From contig QBMP01000097.1 of NCBI GenBank assembly GCA_003242115.1, positions 1-14,214 on the forward strand: a DNA stretch of 14,214 nt, read 5' to 3'. Position numbers and translations under genes: made by a program. Positions 6,134 to 13,558 of the stretch are shown piece after piece (position 1 is the first letter of the stretch; the number at the start of each line of letters is the position of its first letter). This DNA is from Phormidesmis priestleyi. GTDB taxonomy: Bacteria > Cyanobacteriota > Cyanobacteriia > Phormidesmidales > Phormidesmidaceae. The notes beneath the pieces were generated by a model that made no database searches, was not told the DNA's origin, and saw only the letters and a list, made by a program, of their open reading frames with translations.

Positions 6134-7447
6134 ATGAGCCACTACAACTTTGGCAAGACTTTGAATGCCGAGCAGGTTGATCGCATTCGTTGGCACCTCT
6201 ACCCAGAAATGCGGCTCTCTAGCAAGCAACTCTCGTTCTTTGACGATACGCCGGAAGAAACGCTACAAACGGCTATTCCGCAGGTGCTCAAAGTCATGGA
6301 CTTACAGCAGGAGCAGTTAGCCCGCAGCCTTGGCGACGGTCACCGCGTCATTCATGGGGTGGCAGGCAGCGGTAAAACACTGATTCTGGCCTATCGCTGT
6401 CAGCATCTTGCTCAAGCGGAGCAGTCAGTGCTGGTACTGTGCTTCAACGTAGCACTAGCATCCAAGCTGCGATCTCTGCTCGTGGCCAAAGAGATTAACT
6501 CACAGATTAGCGTGCGCCACTTCCACGGCTGGTGCATGGATATGCTCAAACGCTACAATCTGCCGAGCCCTGACGCCAAGCGCTACCGAGGATCTGACTA
6601 CGTTAGGGCGTTAGAGCAAGCCGTCATCACCGCTGTTGAGGCAGGGCATATTCCCAAGGGGCAGTACGGTGCGGTAATGGTCGATGAAGGCCATGACTTT
6701 GCGCCAGAGTGGCTGAAGCTCGTGGCTCAGATGGTGAATCCGGTTACTGACTCTCTGCTAGTGCTCTATGACGATGCGCAAAACCTCTACAGTAAGCGCT
6801 CTAGCCGTCAGTTCAGCTTCAAGACTTTGGGAATTAAAGCGCAGGGCAGAACCACGATCTTGAAGCTCAACTATCGCAATACGGCTCAGGTGCTGATGCT
6901 GGCGTATGAGTTTGCCAAAGAAGTGATGCAGCCTACGCTTATGCCGGACGAAGATATGCCGCCGATGGTAGAACCGAACAGCGCCGGTCGAGAAGGGCCG
7001 GTTCCGGTGCTGGTGAAGTGCGCCAACTATAAAGCCGAGGTCGCCTACATCATTGAGAGAGCCCAGCAGCTTCAGGAAAGAGGGATTCCTTGGCATGAGA
7101 TGGCGATTATCTATCGAGCCCACTGGATGGGGGAGGCCGCTTTTTCAGAGTTGCAACGGGCAGGTCTGCCGGTAGCTTGGCTCAATCAGAACAGCAGCAG
7201 CCGTAGTCTTGATCCGCTTAAGCCGAGCATCAAGCTAATGACCATGCATACGAGTAAAGGGCTAGAGTTTCCGGTGGTCTTCATCCCTGGATTGGGCTAT
7301 CTGCCGAGCGGCGCTGGCAAAATTGCGGATGAAGCTCGCCTGCTGTATGTGGCGATGACGAGAGCAATTGAGATATTGGTGCTGACGGGCGATCGCCGGT
7401 CTGTGTTTGTAGATCGACTCAAGGATGCGCTTGCAAAGGTTTGCTAG
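6134..7447 (+). CDS. UvrD/Rep-like superfamily 1 helicase (3' half of a split NERD-helicase)
   Basis: This 437-residue ATP-dependent SF1A helicase has all main motifs: GVAGSGKT (75-82, Walker A), VMVDEGHDF (181-189, Walker B), LLVLYDDAQNLY (208-219, motif III), LKLNYRNT (243-250, motif IV), TMHTSKGLEFPVVF (370-383, motif V) and EARLLYVAMTRA (400-411, motif VI). The roughly 60 residues before the Walker A look like the linker that normally joins a NERD domain to the helicase (QVDRIRWHLYPEMRL). The ATG at 6134 is therefore probably an internal Met of an ancestral single gene, placed three bases after the upstream TGA. It is compact compared with true UvrD (about 720) and belongs to the NERD-associated group, whose role is thought to be DNA repair or defence. 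The stop TAG at 7445-7447 is two bases from the convergent small ORF. Confidence 0.9.
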   Translation: MSHYNFGKTLNAEQVDRIRWHLYPEMRLSSKQLSFFDDTPEETLQTAIPQVLKVMDLQQEQLARSLGDGHRVIHGVAGSGKTLILAYRCQHLAQAEQSVLVLCFNVALASKLRSLLVAKEINSQISVRHFHGWCMDMLKRYNLPSPDAKRYRGSDYVRALEQAVITAVEAGHIPKGQYGAVMVDEGHDFAPEWLKLVAQMVNPVTDSLLVLYDDAQNLYSKRSSRQFSFKTLGIKAQGRTTILKLNYRNTAQVLMLAYEFAKEVMQPTLMPDEDMPPMVEPNSAGREGPVPVLVKCANYKAEVAYIIERAQQLQERGIPWHEMAIIYRAHWMGEAAFSELQRAGLPVAWLNQNSSSRSLDPLKPSIKLMTMHTSKGLEFPVVFIPGLGYLPSGAGKIADEARLLYVAMTRAIEILVLTGDRRSVFVDRLKDALAKVC

Positions 7448-7449
7448 TG

Positions 7450-7641
7450 TCACTCATCGTCTAAGCCATCAATGCTGAGGGGAACCAGTTTATCGGTATC
7501 TGTCATAGCCAGCCACATTTCTTCATAGGGCTCAATCGTACAGCCAGTTAACGCGCAGTGCTCCTGCCGTCTCGCTTCTGCGGCCATGATCGTTCGGATA
7601 TTTTCTTTGCTAATTCGTTTGGCCTCGCTACCGGCGTTCAC
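7450..7641 (-). CDS. Small hypothetical protein, 63 residues
   Basis: A 63-codon frame convergent with the helicase gene, with two bases between their stops. The start is GTG at 7641. An internal ATG at about codon 19 would give a 45-residue protein. The sequence is charged and has two Cys in HCALTGCTIEPYEEMW, a spacing that might bind metal only if a partner pair existed, and none is seen. The reading frame stays open for a few codons before the GTG back to a TGA at 7662-7660, just short of the MITE-like element, so the upstream region may have been altered by that insertion. No family was recognised. Confidence 0.4.
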   Translation of the reverse strand: MNAGSEAKRISKENIRTIMAAEARRQEHCALTGCTIEPYEEMWLAMTDTDKLVPLSIDGLDDE

Positions 7642-8147
7642 ATACTCCCACAGTTTTTGTCACTCTCCTAAACCCCGTCCATGTTGAAAACTATAGTTTT
7701 CTTACCCAAGGGAGTATGACCTAAAAGTGCTTCAATACAAGGGTTTCGTCAGGTTGACAAAACTACTGGTCTCAAGCTGGACGGGGTTTATACGCTGTTG
7801 AGTCAGCGGCTGTCTGGGGAAGTGGGGTAGGGCGATTTTCATGTAGAGGCAGCACCAACGCTGCGCTTTGTCGCCCTGCCTGTAGATTAAACTTCCAGCT
7901 CACCTAAAGCTTGCCTGCTAAGCGGCTGATGGGCTGTGAGGGCGAAAGCACCTGAATGCAGATGTCTTGGCGAACTGCGGGCAATAAGCGGAAATACTGA
8001 GGCTCATGCGGGGAGATCACTGAAGAGGGTTGGCGACAATCATTCAGCCTATGCGTTGGCGCAGCCTCTCTGCCAGAGAATCGCAAGCTGATTTAATCAA
8101 GAGTCTTACCTGCGATTAAACCACGCCAAAACACCTTTATAGCTAGG
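7642..8147. other. 506-base spacer: MITE-like element plus structured sequence, no clear gene
   Basis: Besides the MITE-like element, the spacer holds nested inverted repeats: AGGGCGA (7829-7835) with TCGCCCT (7871-7877), enclosing GCAGC (7849-7853) with GCTGC (7860-7864). TTTAATC (8092-8098) pairs with GATTAAA (8114-8120), downstream of the primase-like gene stop. GCGTTGGCGCAGCCTCTC near 8052 is a string of the type often found in dispersed cyanobacterial extragenic repeats. A 60-codon minus-strand frame (7904-8086, TTG start) has no recognisable features. Nothing here is a confident gene. Confidence 0.4.
7671..7788. mobile_element. MITE-like element with terminal inverted repeats and TA flanks
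   Basis: A 118-base element begins AACCCCGTCCA and ends TGGACGGGGTT, which are reverse complements. Weaker pairing continues inward (TTGA against TCAA). It is flanked on both sides by TA (7669-7670 and 7789-7790), so the perfect symmetry including TA is 12 bases. A TA duplication is the hallmark of IS630/Tc1-mariner transposition. The element has no coding capacity; it contains a 14-base palindrome AAAACTATAGTTTT (7687-7700) and a GTCA/TGAC pair. This fits a non-autonomous element moved by a transposase elsewhere in the genome. No second copy is in this window. Confidence 0.6.
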
Positions 8148-10001
8148 TCATTGAAACTGTACCATTTCTCGTAGAACGGCCTGCCAGTCCTGCCGTTCTA
8201 GTGCAGTCAGCTCCAGAATCGTTGATTTACCATAATGGGTTTCTAGCTGAGACCTGACCTCTAAGGAAGACCATCGTATCGGTACTAAATACATAGCGAT
8301 CGCAGAGAGATCCGTCAGCAGCGTCTCTAAATCACCGTGCGGATTAGCAGTCAACTCATCTCGCAGGCCCTGAGGCTGCTTCAGAAGCCACTGACCCACT
8401 TCTATCAGCAATATAGGCTCACCTGAGAGTAAGAACTCTCTCATCCGTTGCAGAGCCTGCTCGTGGACGGGCTTGGGCATCTCAGGGCGAGGAGCCAGTT
8501 CAGCAGCAGCTTGAGCGCGAGCTTTCTGAATTTGAGCAAGCTGCTTCTTGATGCGATCGCGAATTGCTGCCACTGACTCTGAAGATTCTGTAATATTACT
8601 ACCTGGATCTGCTTGAGAAGGAGTTCGCAAATCCGAGAAAACCTGACCAGATAAAGGATTACTACCATTCTCTAGTAATAAGCTTGTGGGACTATTGAGG
8701 GCGGTCGCACCTTCAGTGCAGACGCCCTCAATAACCGTATTTTGAAGTTCGGAAACTTTTGGCTCTAAGCCAAGATCAATAGGATGCCACAGCTCGCGGT
8801 AACGATATAGAGATGCACCACCAATACTGTGATTCAGCAGTGCCTTAAATCGAGCGGTTGCCTTTTCTGGAAATGCACATTGGTCTTTTAAAGTCTGAAC
8901 AGCCTGCAATATTTTTTCTCGTGTTTCTTGAGCTTGCCGATCGTTCCAACTCATCTCAGATAAAATGGCATCAGGAATAGTTTTTACTGTTTTGTATTTG
9001 CCTTGAGAAGTACCATAGGGGAAATAATGGCTGCTTTCTACAGATTTAGCCCATTCACTAGCGCGATCTTCGATTTCATGTTGATGGCGGCACCAATCTC
9101 GATAGCCAGGTAGGGCTTGAGCAATTGAAACGATCTGTTGAACCAAAGCCTCGCCAGATAAAGGATCTCCACCTGAAGTGATATGGTGAAAAATATAGGT
9201 GCGCATAGCAATTCGACCTAGAAGTCGATTGGTTTGGCCGTAGTCAGTCCAACCTATTTCTATCTCAGTATCTAAATCACTTAGAAATTTGTGAGATTTA
9301 TTAGAGAGCTGGTAGCTGTATTGTTTTGTGCTTTTAAGAAGCTTTTTGAGATGGCGTACATCGAGATCATTTTTCTGCTGACAATGTTGCCACGATCGTA
9401 CAAAGCAACTCTGTGAATTACTAATCGGCCAAAACTCGTCATTAAGAATGTATGAACCCATCTGTAGAGGCAAACGATGAGCATTAAATAAACTAGGTTT
9501 TCCATCTGCACTATAGACCTTGGGATCAGGGAATAGCTCTAGATGGCCTGGCTTAAGCTTAAAGCCTGCATTCTCCAATAAAACAGAAACAGCTTTACTA
9601 ACCTTCCAGGAATTAAAGGACATGTTCAAAGGAAAGTAGAGATGTAGACCTTGGCTATCGCTAGAAGTACAAACGATATGTTCTACGATTCCTAACGGTT
9701 CTAAAGCTTCCAACAGTCGAGTAATGGATAACGGTACTTGAGTAGGATGGTATGGACTTTGCCAATCAATGTCTAAAAGAAAGTACTGCGTTTCTTGGTT
9801 AGGGCGAACACCAAAAAGGTACTTACCCTCCTCAATGGCTCTATCTGAGAGAGGATATCTGCTCTCTGTATACCATTTTGGGCGATCTCCAGGGTCTGGA
9901 TGCGGGGCATAAAGGAAATCATAGCGATGAGGAAATAGAGCCAGGAAGTCGTTACTGTTCTCCTGCACATATTGAAATTGACTGACAGCAGGCATAATCA
10001 T
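8148..10001 (-). CDS. Archaeo-eukaryotic primase (AEP)-like replication protein
   Basis: This is a 617-residue protein. The N-terminal 190 residues carry AEP landmarks in order: YFLLDIDW (73-80) with metal-binding Asp77 and Asp79 (the D-x-D motif); CTSSDSQGLHLYFPL (111-125) with the S-x-H-type motif ending in His120; LELFPDP (154-160) with Asp159 as third acidic residue; and HRLPLQMGSYIL (175-186), typical of AEP active-site edges. Such enzymes synthesise primers and often DNA for plasmid, phage or conflict systems. A helical region with NRLLGRIAMRTY (258-269) follows. HSIGGASLYRYRELWHP (391-407) resembles a helix-turn-helix of the TLYRHKELWHP type. A charged coiled-coil-like stretch (about 485-510) and a helical C-terminus complete the protein; no helicase domain is seen. 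The ATG at 10001 follows GAGGGGTGAG; Met3 is an alternative start. Upstream lies the iteron region, so this gene may be controlled from it. Two HIP1 sites lie near its 3' end. Confidence 0.8.
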   Translation of the reverse strand: MIMPAVSQFQYVQENSNDFLALFPHRYDFLYAPHPDPGDRPKWYTESRYPLSDRAIEEGKYLFGVRPNQETQYFLLDIDWQSPYHPTQVPLSITRLLEALEPLGIVEHIVCTSSDSQGLHLYFPLNMSFNSWKVSKAVSVLLENAGFKLKPGHLELFPDPKVYSADGKPSLFNAHRLPLQMGSYILNDEFWPISNSQSCFVRSWQHCQQKNDLDVRHLKKLLKSTKQYSYQLSNKSHKFLSDLDTEIEIGWTDYGQTNRLLGRIAMRTYIFHHITSGGDPLSGEALVQQIVSIAQALPGYRDWCRHQHEIEDRASEWAKSVESSHYFPYGTSQGKYKTVKTIPDAILSEMSWNDRQAQETREKILQAVQTLKDQCAFPEKATARFKALLNHSIGGASLYRYRELWHPIDLGLEPKVSELQNTVIEGVCTEGATALNSPTSLLLENGSNPLSGQVFSDLRTPSQADPGSNITESSESVAAIRDRIKKQLAQIQKARAQAAAELAPRPEMPKPVHEQALQRMREFLLSGEPILLIEVGQWLLKQPQGLRDELTANPHGDLETLLTDLSAIAMYLVPIRWSSLEVRSQLETHYGKSTILELTALERQDWQAVLREMVQFQ

Positions 10002-10909
10002 GATCGCTCACCCCTCGTTGAAGCGGATAAGCGATCAGCTGAATCAAAACAAATAAGACAAAACTGCACGGATAATCACCCTTAGCCCTTTCAGGAAGAA
10101 CTGCGGCGAAATTATGACAGTTAGGATGTAGCCACCATTATCACGAGGTTATTAATTTAAACTTATTAGCTGTCTTAGATCTTCAAAGTGACTGTTATCA
10201 AAGAGTTTTGAAAAGCTATAGTGATGCTATACGGCTATCTAGCGATTCGATTGGGGGTAGTTAGTGTACTAATTAGGAGCTGTTTGTCTTATGCCGAAAC
10301 GCTCGCCATTAAAGGCACATAAGCCTATTTGATAGACTTTTTTTAATAAGACAACGTTTTATTGAACCTCACATCCTTATCTCAAATTTTTCAATCAATT
10401 TAGAATAAATTCGCCATAACCTTTGTACCCAGGGCTTTTTCTGCACTTAAAGTCGATAAATTTTACGGCTAGTTAGATTAGTTTCAAAGTGAAACAACAC
10501 GGAGCTGTTTGTCTCAAATTATTAGATGGTTTGAGTGCAACTATTTACACAAGATTCAAAAATAACCAAAAAAAAAGGACGGTAATTAGGGCATTTCTTT
10601 ATATCAAGCAATAAAAAAGTGATTGCATACGGCTAATTTTGTCTTTAGAAAATAAATAAACTCAGAGCAATTTAAACAAATTTCTTCGCGTAGGATAGTA
10701 GTGCTATACGGACGCTCTTGTCTTTTTTCAGAGGAAGAAAGTGCCAATCGCTAAGCATCTGAAATATTGATACTAGACAAAGTAGAGGCGATAATGCGCG
10801 CTACAGGTGATGAGATACGGAGAAAGATGTATTTCGCTTACTCAACTTAAAAAGGCTAAATATGTTGGACGTACTCTATTTCGGCTCTAGTGGTAAGATA
10901 CGGAGAAAC

Positions 10910-10928
10910 CTGTCTCTTAATAAGACAG
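10910..10928. promoter_or_regulatory. Second iteron-linked palindrome CTGTCT...AGACAG
   Basis: In the iteron starting at 10889 the right half reads CTGTCTCTTA and is followed by TAAGACAG. It matches the palindrome at 11247 except for one extra central base and matching changes in the outermost pair (C and G instead of T and A). The paired change keeps the symmetry, which suggests selection for the palindrome itself. Confidence 0.55.
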
Positions 10929-11246
10929 TTACGAAATGCATAGATAATTGGCGATAGAGGTTGACGTCATCTGCATGAAGAGCCTCAGGGCCAGTTCATA
11001 TTGGTTTTTGACTATGTATAGATTTGCTCAAAAGAGAAAACCTACCCTAGGGTGAAGGCATACGGAGAAAATGCAGTCTTAATATTTAGGTTTTTGTACT
11101 TCGGTAGGCTTTTACGGACTTGCTCATCTAGAACCACTTTTTATCTAAGACCAAAGGTGATTAGATGCGGAGATTTGATTTACTTGAGACAAACAAGCAG
11201 CATGGCCTCACAAGCAACTAAATCAGGTGATTAGATGCGGAAAAAT

Positions 11247-11263
11247 TTGTCTTAATAAGACAA
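11247..11263. promoter_or_regulatory. Palindrome TTGTCTTA-A-TAAGACAA completing an iteron
   Basis: The right half of the iteron starting at 11226 is extended to a perfect 8+1+8 palindrome. This is the cleanest copy of the array and probably shows the preferred binding site of a dimeric DNA-binding protein. TAAGACAA halves alone occur at 10054-10061 and near 10347-10354. Confidence 0.6.
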
Positions 11264-11357
11264 CCATTCTGCCCTTGATATACCCCTGAAGGTAGGGAAG
11301 TGAGTCAATACGGATGTGCTTGTATCGGTGCCAAACGATTGATGTAAGGGCTCTGTG

Positions 11358-11371
11358 AGCTATTTTTAGCT
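11358..11371. terminator. Weak AT-rich hairpin downstream of the HTH gene
   Basis: AGCTA, four T, TAGCT, followed on the plus strand by a short T-run. It lies about 20 bases past the stop of the minus-strand 664-residue gene. The stem is only five base pairs and AT-rich, so terminator function is doubtful. Confidence 0.2.
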
Positions 11372-11389
11372 TTTGGTGATACAAACAGC

Positions 11390-13384
11390 TCAGGATTTTA
11401 TTCTTAAAAGCTTGCGAATCTTGGGCTCTAGATCCTCAGTAATTTGTCTGTCTCCACGCTCTATTTTGCCAATGTAGTCAGAGCTAATTCCTAGAAAGCC
11501 AGCCAGTTCCTTTCTAGACCAGCTGCGTTCTTTTCTGCCTAGCTTAATCATCTCTCCCGTCAAAATATCGTATGTTGGTTCGGTGGCTACTAATGCTTTC
11601 TGGGGTTTTGGACTTTTAAGCTTAGAAAGCATTACAGGAATAGGATGCGGGGGTTTAATATTTAACTTAGCTCGCAGCAGCCGTTCGATAAGCTTAACTT
11701 TGCGCCAGTCTTTTGGTTTTGCCGCTTCGCTATTAGGGCGTATCCAGTCTGGGTACGTTTCAGGATCGTATTCAATTTCCCAGCCCAATTCTGTAAGAAG
11801 AGTCAGCGATTTATCCCACCGCTTTCTCAAATCGCGAGCTTTATACTTATCGATGAGTGCACTATTAATATCTGGCTTAGCAATAACCTCTTCAAGCAGA
11901 TTAACAACGGTGTACTCGTAAGGGTTCTGATTTCTGGCTCTAATGCGCGCATCGAGCGTAAGCTGAATGGCTAAGCGTAGCGCTAGTTCATTATGATAAG
12001 GATCGATAGTCAAGATATCTCTTGCTAAGTAGCCAAACTGATGAAGGGCTTCTTTTGCTCGGTTACCAGCTCGGTTGAGAAAATGCTTAGTCCAACCCCC
12101 TGGACTAACGGTGATGTAGATTTCTTCTGGCTTCTCGATTTTATTCGTCGCTAAATCGATTTGGCCGTGCGAATCGATGAGTACATCCCACATTCGACCG
12201 ACTGGCATACTCGCGTCCACTTTCCGTTTGCCACGTCCTTCTATCCAGACAGACTTCACCATTAGGCAAGATAAGGCAAAAGCTGCGGCTGCAACTGTAT
12301 TACGTTTTTCTACAAGGCCAGTATTATGATTACGATCCCAACCTAAAAGTGTGACAACATCTGTAGCCTTGAGCGTAAACGAGCTTGTCCAGGGTTCACC
12401 TTCTACCATCGTTTTGGCTGCAAAAATTAGCTGTAGCTTGACCGTATCAAACCCAAACTTATCAATGATCTGCTCAGCAGCTTCCCAGGGCAATAGTGCA
12501 ATATCTCCTGGATTAGTAATATAGTGCTCAATGAAATTGCCTGGATTGCCCTTACTCTGATATTGAAAAACCGCCAGGTTGTCGTCGCTACGCTGCCAAA
12601 GCTCAGGGCGCAGTTGAGCTTTGATGCTGCTTGCAATCGGAATTGACGTAGGGATAGGAAAAACCTGCTCAAGTGCTAGGTTTGTGTATACCGCAGAGAG
12701 CGGGCGCTGCCTAAGTCCTAGAAGCTGTTCTAAGTCTTGTAGAGAGCAAGCAGGTAAATTTAAACCCTCAACAATTATCTGAGTAATTTCCTGACAGTAA
12801 ATTTGACCTAAAATCTCAAGCTTGTCGTTAAATTCATCAGCATCGGGGTGATTTAGATAAGCGCCAATTGCCTTCTTGAGTTCTACTACTGCTAGCGTTT
12901 CAAGATACCCCCCCTCATGCTCAGCTTCTATCTCTTCAAGTGCCCAAACAATCAAGTTCGATCCGATTGCTTTGACGAACTCATCTTGAAACCCCTGGCG
13001 CTCAAAAAATGCAAGAAGTGCTTCTTTTAAGTGCCCTTTTACAAGGGCCTCATCTAGGGAAATATCAATACTTTGTCCGGTCTTTGTCTTTTTAGTCGCA
13101 TGACTTAGAACTCGATAATGTGACTGATTAAGATCTAACGCCTCAATCCCTTCTCTTTCTACAGTCAGTTCAACTTTATGCCTGTGAATTTTCACTAGAT
13201 GTTCATAAAGCTGTAGCGTTATGAGATCTGGCAAGCTAGACCGCTCTTGAATAGTTCCTGTGAGATGATGTAAATATTCAGACGTTAAGATTTCATTGAT
13301 TAATTGCGCCCAGCGGTAGCCTTTTTCACCCAGCGGCGTGGGCGAAAAGTCATAAATGCTATTTGAAGGTTGGCTATCGCGCAT
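11390..13384 (-). CDS. Large protein with C-terminal XRE helix-turn-helix, candidate replication initiator
   Basis: This 664-residue cytoplasmic protein has no signal peptide or membrane segment. The C-terminal ~55 residues form a classic XRE helix-turn-helix: LTGEMIKLGRKERSWSRKEL and AGFLGISSDYIGKIERGDRQ (608-647). The central part (about 290-480) contains TDVVTLLGWDRNHN (341-354), VEKRNTVAAAAFALSCL (358-374) and MVKSVWIEG (375-383). These helix-strand patterns look like the winged-helix regions of plasmid Rep proteins, though I cannot assign a Pfam family. The N-terminal half is mostly helical and acidic. The gene sits beside the iteron region, with the primase-like gene beyond it on the same strand; this context and the DNA-binding domain support an initiator or iteron-binding role. 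The ATG at 13384 has no Shine-Dalgarno site. A weak promoter (TTGACC, 18 bases, TAAAAG) lies upstream. No HIP1 sites occur in the gene. Confidence 0.75.
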   Translation of the reverse strand: MRDSQPSNSIYDFSPTPLGEKGYRWAQLINEILTSEYLHHLTGTIQERSSLPDLITLQLYEHLVKIHRHKVELTVEREGIEALDLNQSHYRVLSHATKKTKTGQSIDISLDEALVKGHLKEALLAFFERQGFQDEFVKAIGSNLIVWALEEIEAEHEGGYLETLAVVELKKAIGAYLNHPDADEFNDKLEILGQIYCQEITQIIVEGLNLPACSLQDLEQLLGLRQRPLSAVYTNLALEQVFPIPTSIPIASSIKAQLRPELWQRSDDNLAVFQYQSKGNPGNFIEHYITNPGDIALLPWEAAEQIIDKFGFDTVKLQLIFAAKTMVEGEPWTSSFTLKATDVVTLLGWDRNHNTGLVEKRNTVAAAAFALSCLMVKSVWIEGRGKRKVDASMPVGRMWDVLIDSHGQIDLATNKIEKPEEIYITVSPGGWTKHFLNRAGNRAKEALHQFGYLARDILTIDPYHNELALRLAIQLTLDARIRARNQNPYEYTVVNLLEEVIAKPDINSALIDKYKARDLRKRWDKSLTLLTELGWEIEYDPETYPDWIRPNSEAAKPKDWRKVKLIERLLRAKLNIKPPHPIPVMLSKLKSPKPQKALVATEPTYDILTGEMIKLGRKERSWSRKELAGFLGISSDYIGKIERGDRQITEDLEPKIRKLLRIKS

Positions 13385-13558
13385 TAGTCAGGGGCAACGT
13401 TGAGAACTTACTTTTACTAGAGAAAATGCCACTTGGTCAAGTTAGCAGTATTATGCCACTGAAAATGGCTTCGTACTGTTAAAATCTGTACCTTTCAAAT
13501 ATGAACCACCCTACTAAAAAAACTACAGTTCTAGTCGTAGGCTACTCGCACGAAAGCC
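13385..13558. promoter_or_regulatory. Divergent spacer with a direct repeat, upstream of the HTH gene
   Basis: The spacer contains ATGCCACT twice in the same orientation (13426-13433 and 13453-13460), 27 bases apart, and CAACGTTG just before the HTH gene ATG. These might be operators for self-regulation by the XRE domain. TTGACC on the minus strand at 13440-13435 is a candidate -35 box. A 23-codon plus-strand frame starts with ATG at 13501 and overlaps the ATG of the broken gene at 13559 in another frame; it may be a leader peptide, a frameshifted 5' end, or chance. Confidence 0.35.

Larger units (their letters stand above)
10220..11326 (+). repeat. Bipartite direct repeats (iterons), 11 clear copies plus 2 weak
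   Basis: The left block RGTGATNNNATACGG (15 bases) is followed after exactly six bases by TTGTCTT or a variant. Left blocks lie at 10220-10234, 10263-10277 (ends TTAGG), 10488-10502 (ends CACGG), 10618-10632, 10697-10711, 10806-10820, 10889-10903, 11051-11065, 11156-11170, 11226-11240 and 11299-11313; weak ones end at 10468 and 11117. The right half at the fixed six-base distance is good at 10284, 10509, 10639, 10718, 10910, 11247 and 11320. It is degenerate in the copies at 10220, 10806, 11051 and 11156. Start-to-start distances run from 43 to 225 bases and shorten to about 50-75 on the right. All copies point the same way, as true iterons do. The fixed internal spacing over 21-28 bases excludes chance. 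Confidence 0.85.
10214..11330. other. Candidate replication origin (iteron region)
   Basis: A non-coding, AT-rich stretch in the 1.39-kb gap between the primase-like and HTH genes. It contains at least 11 same-orientation copies of a bipartite repeat and several palindromes built on its right half. Its most AT-rich part, about 10330-10690, could serve as the unwinding element. No frame above 60 codons here looks coding. Repeats of this type, next to a primase and a large DNA-binding protein, are what iteron-controlled plasmid origins look like. The alternative is a large operator region regulating the primase-like gene. No cluster of consensus DnaA boxes was found. Confidence 0.6.

Noticed and set aside
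7791..7889. Plus-strand frame with YTLLSQRLSGEVG, TAG, then GDFHVEAAPTLRFVALPVD, tempting as another amber-interrupted gene
   Set aside because: It is short, without a start codon or known family, and overlaps nested inverted repeats; chance is more likely.
7904..8086. Minus-strand 60-codon frame
   Set aside because: It has a TTG start and no family resemblance, and it lies in a spacer containing extragenic-repeat-like sequence. Some of it (EPQYFRLLPAVRQDICIQVL) looks protein-like, so a decayed gene cannot be excluded.
11052..11234. Plus-strand 60-codon frame inside the iteron region
   Set aside because: It spans several iterons, so its codons are set by the repeats; no protein-like pattern.
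10214..11330. CRISPR array or Tn7-like transposon end as explanation for the repeats
   Set aside because: Copies are not at regular CRISPR spacing, the spacers vary from 28 to about 200 bases, no cas or tns genes are present, and the units are bipartite sites of degenerate sequence, not identical repeats.
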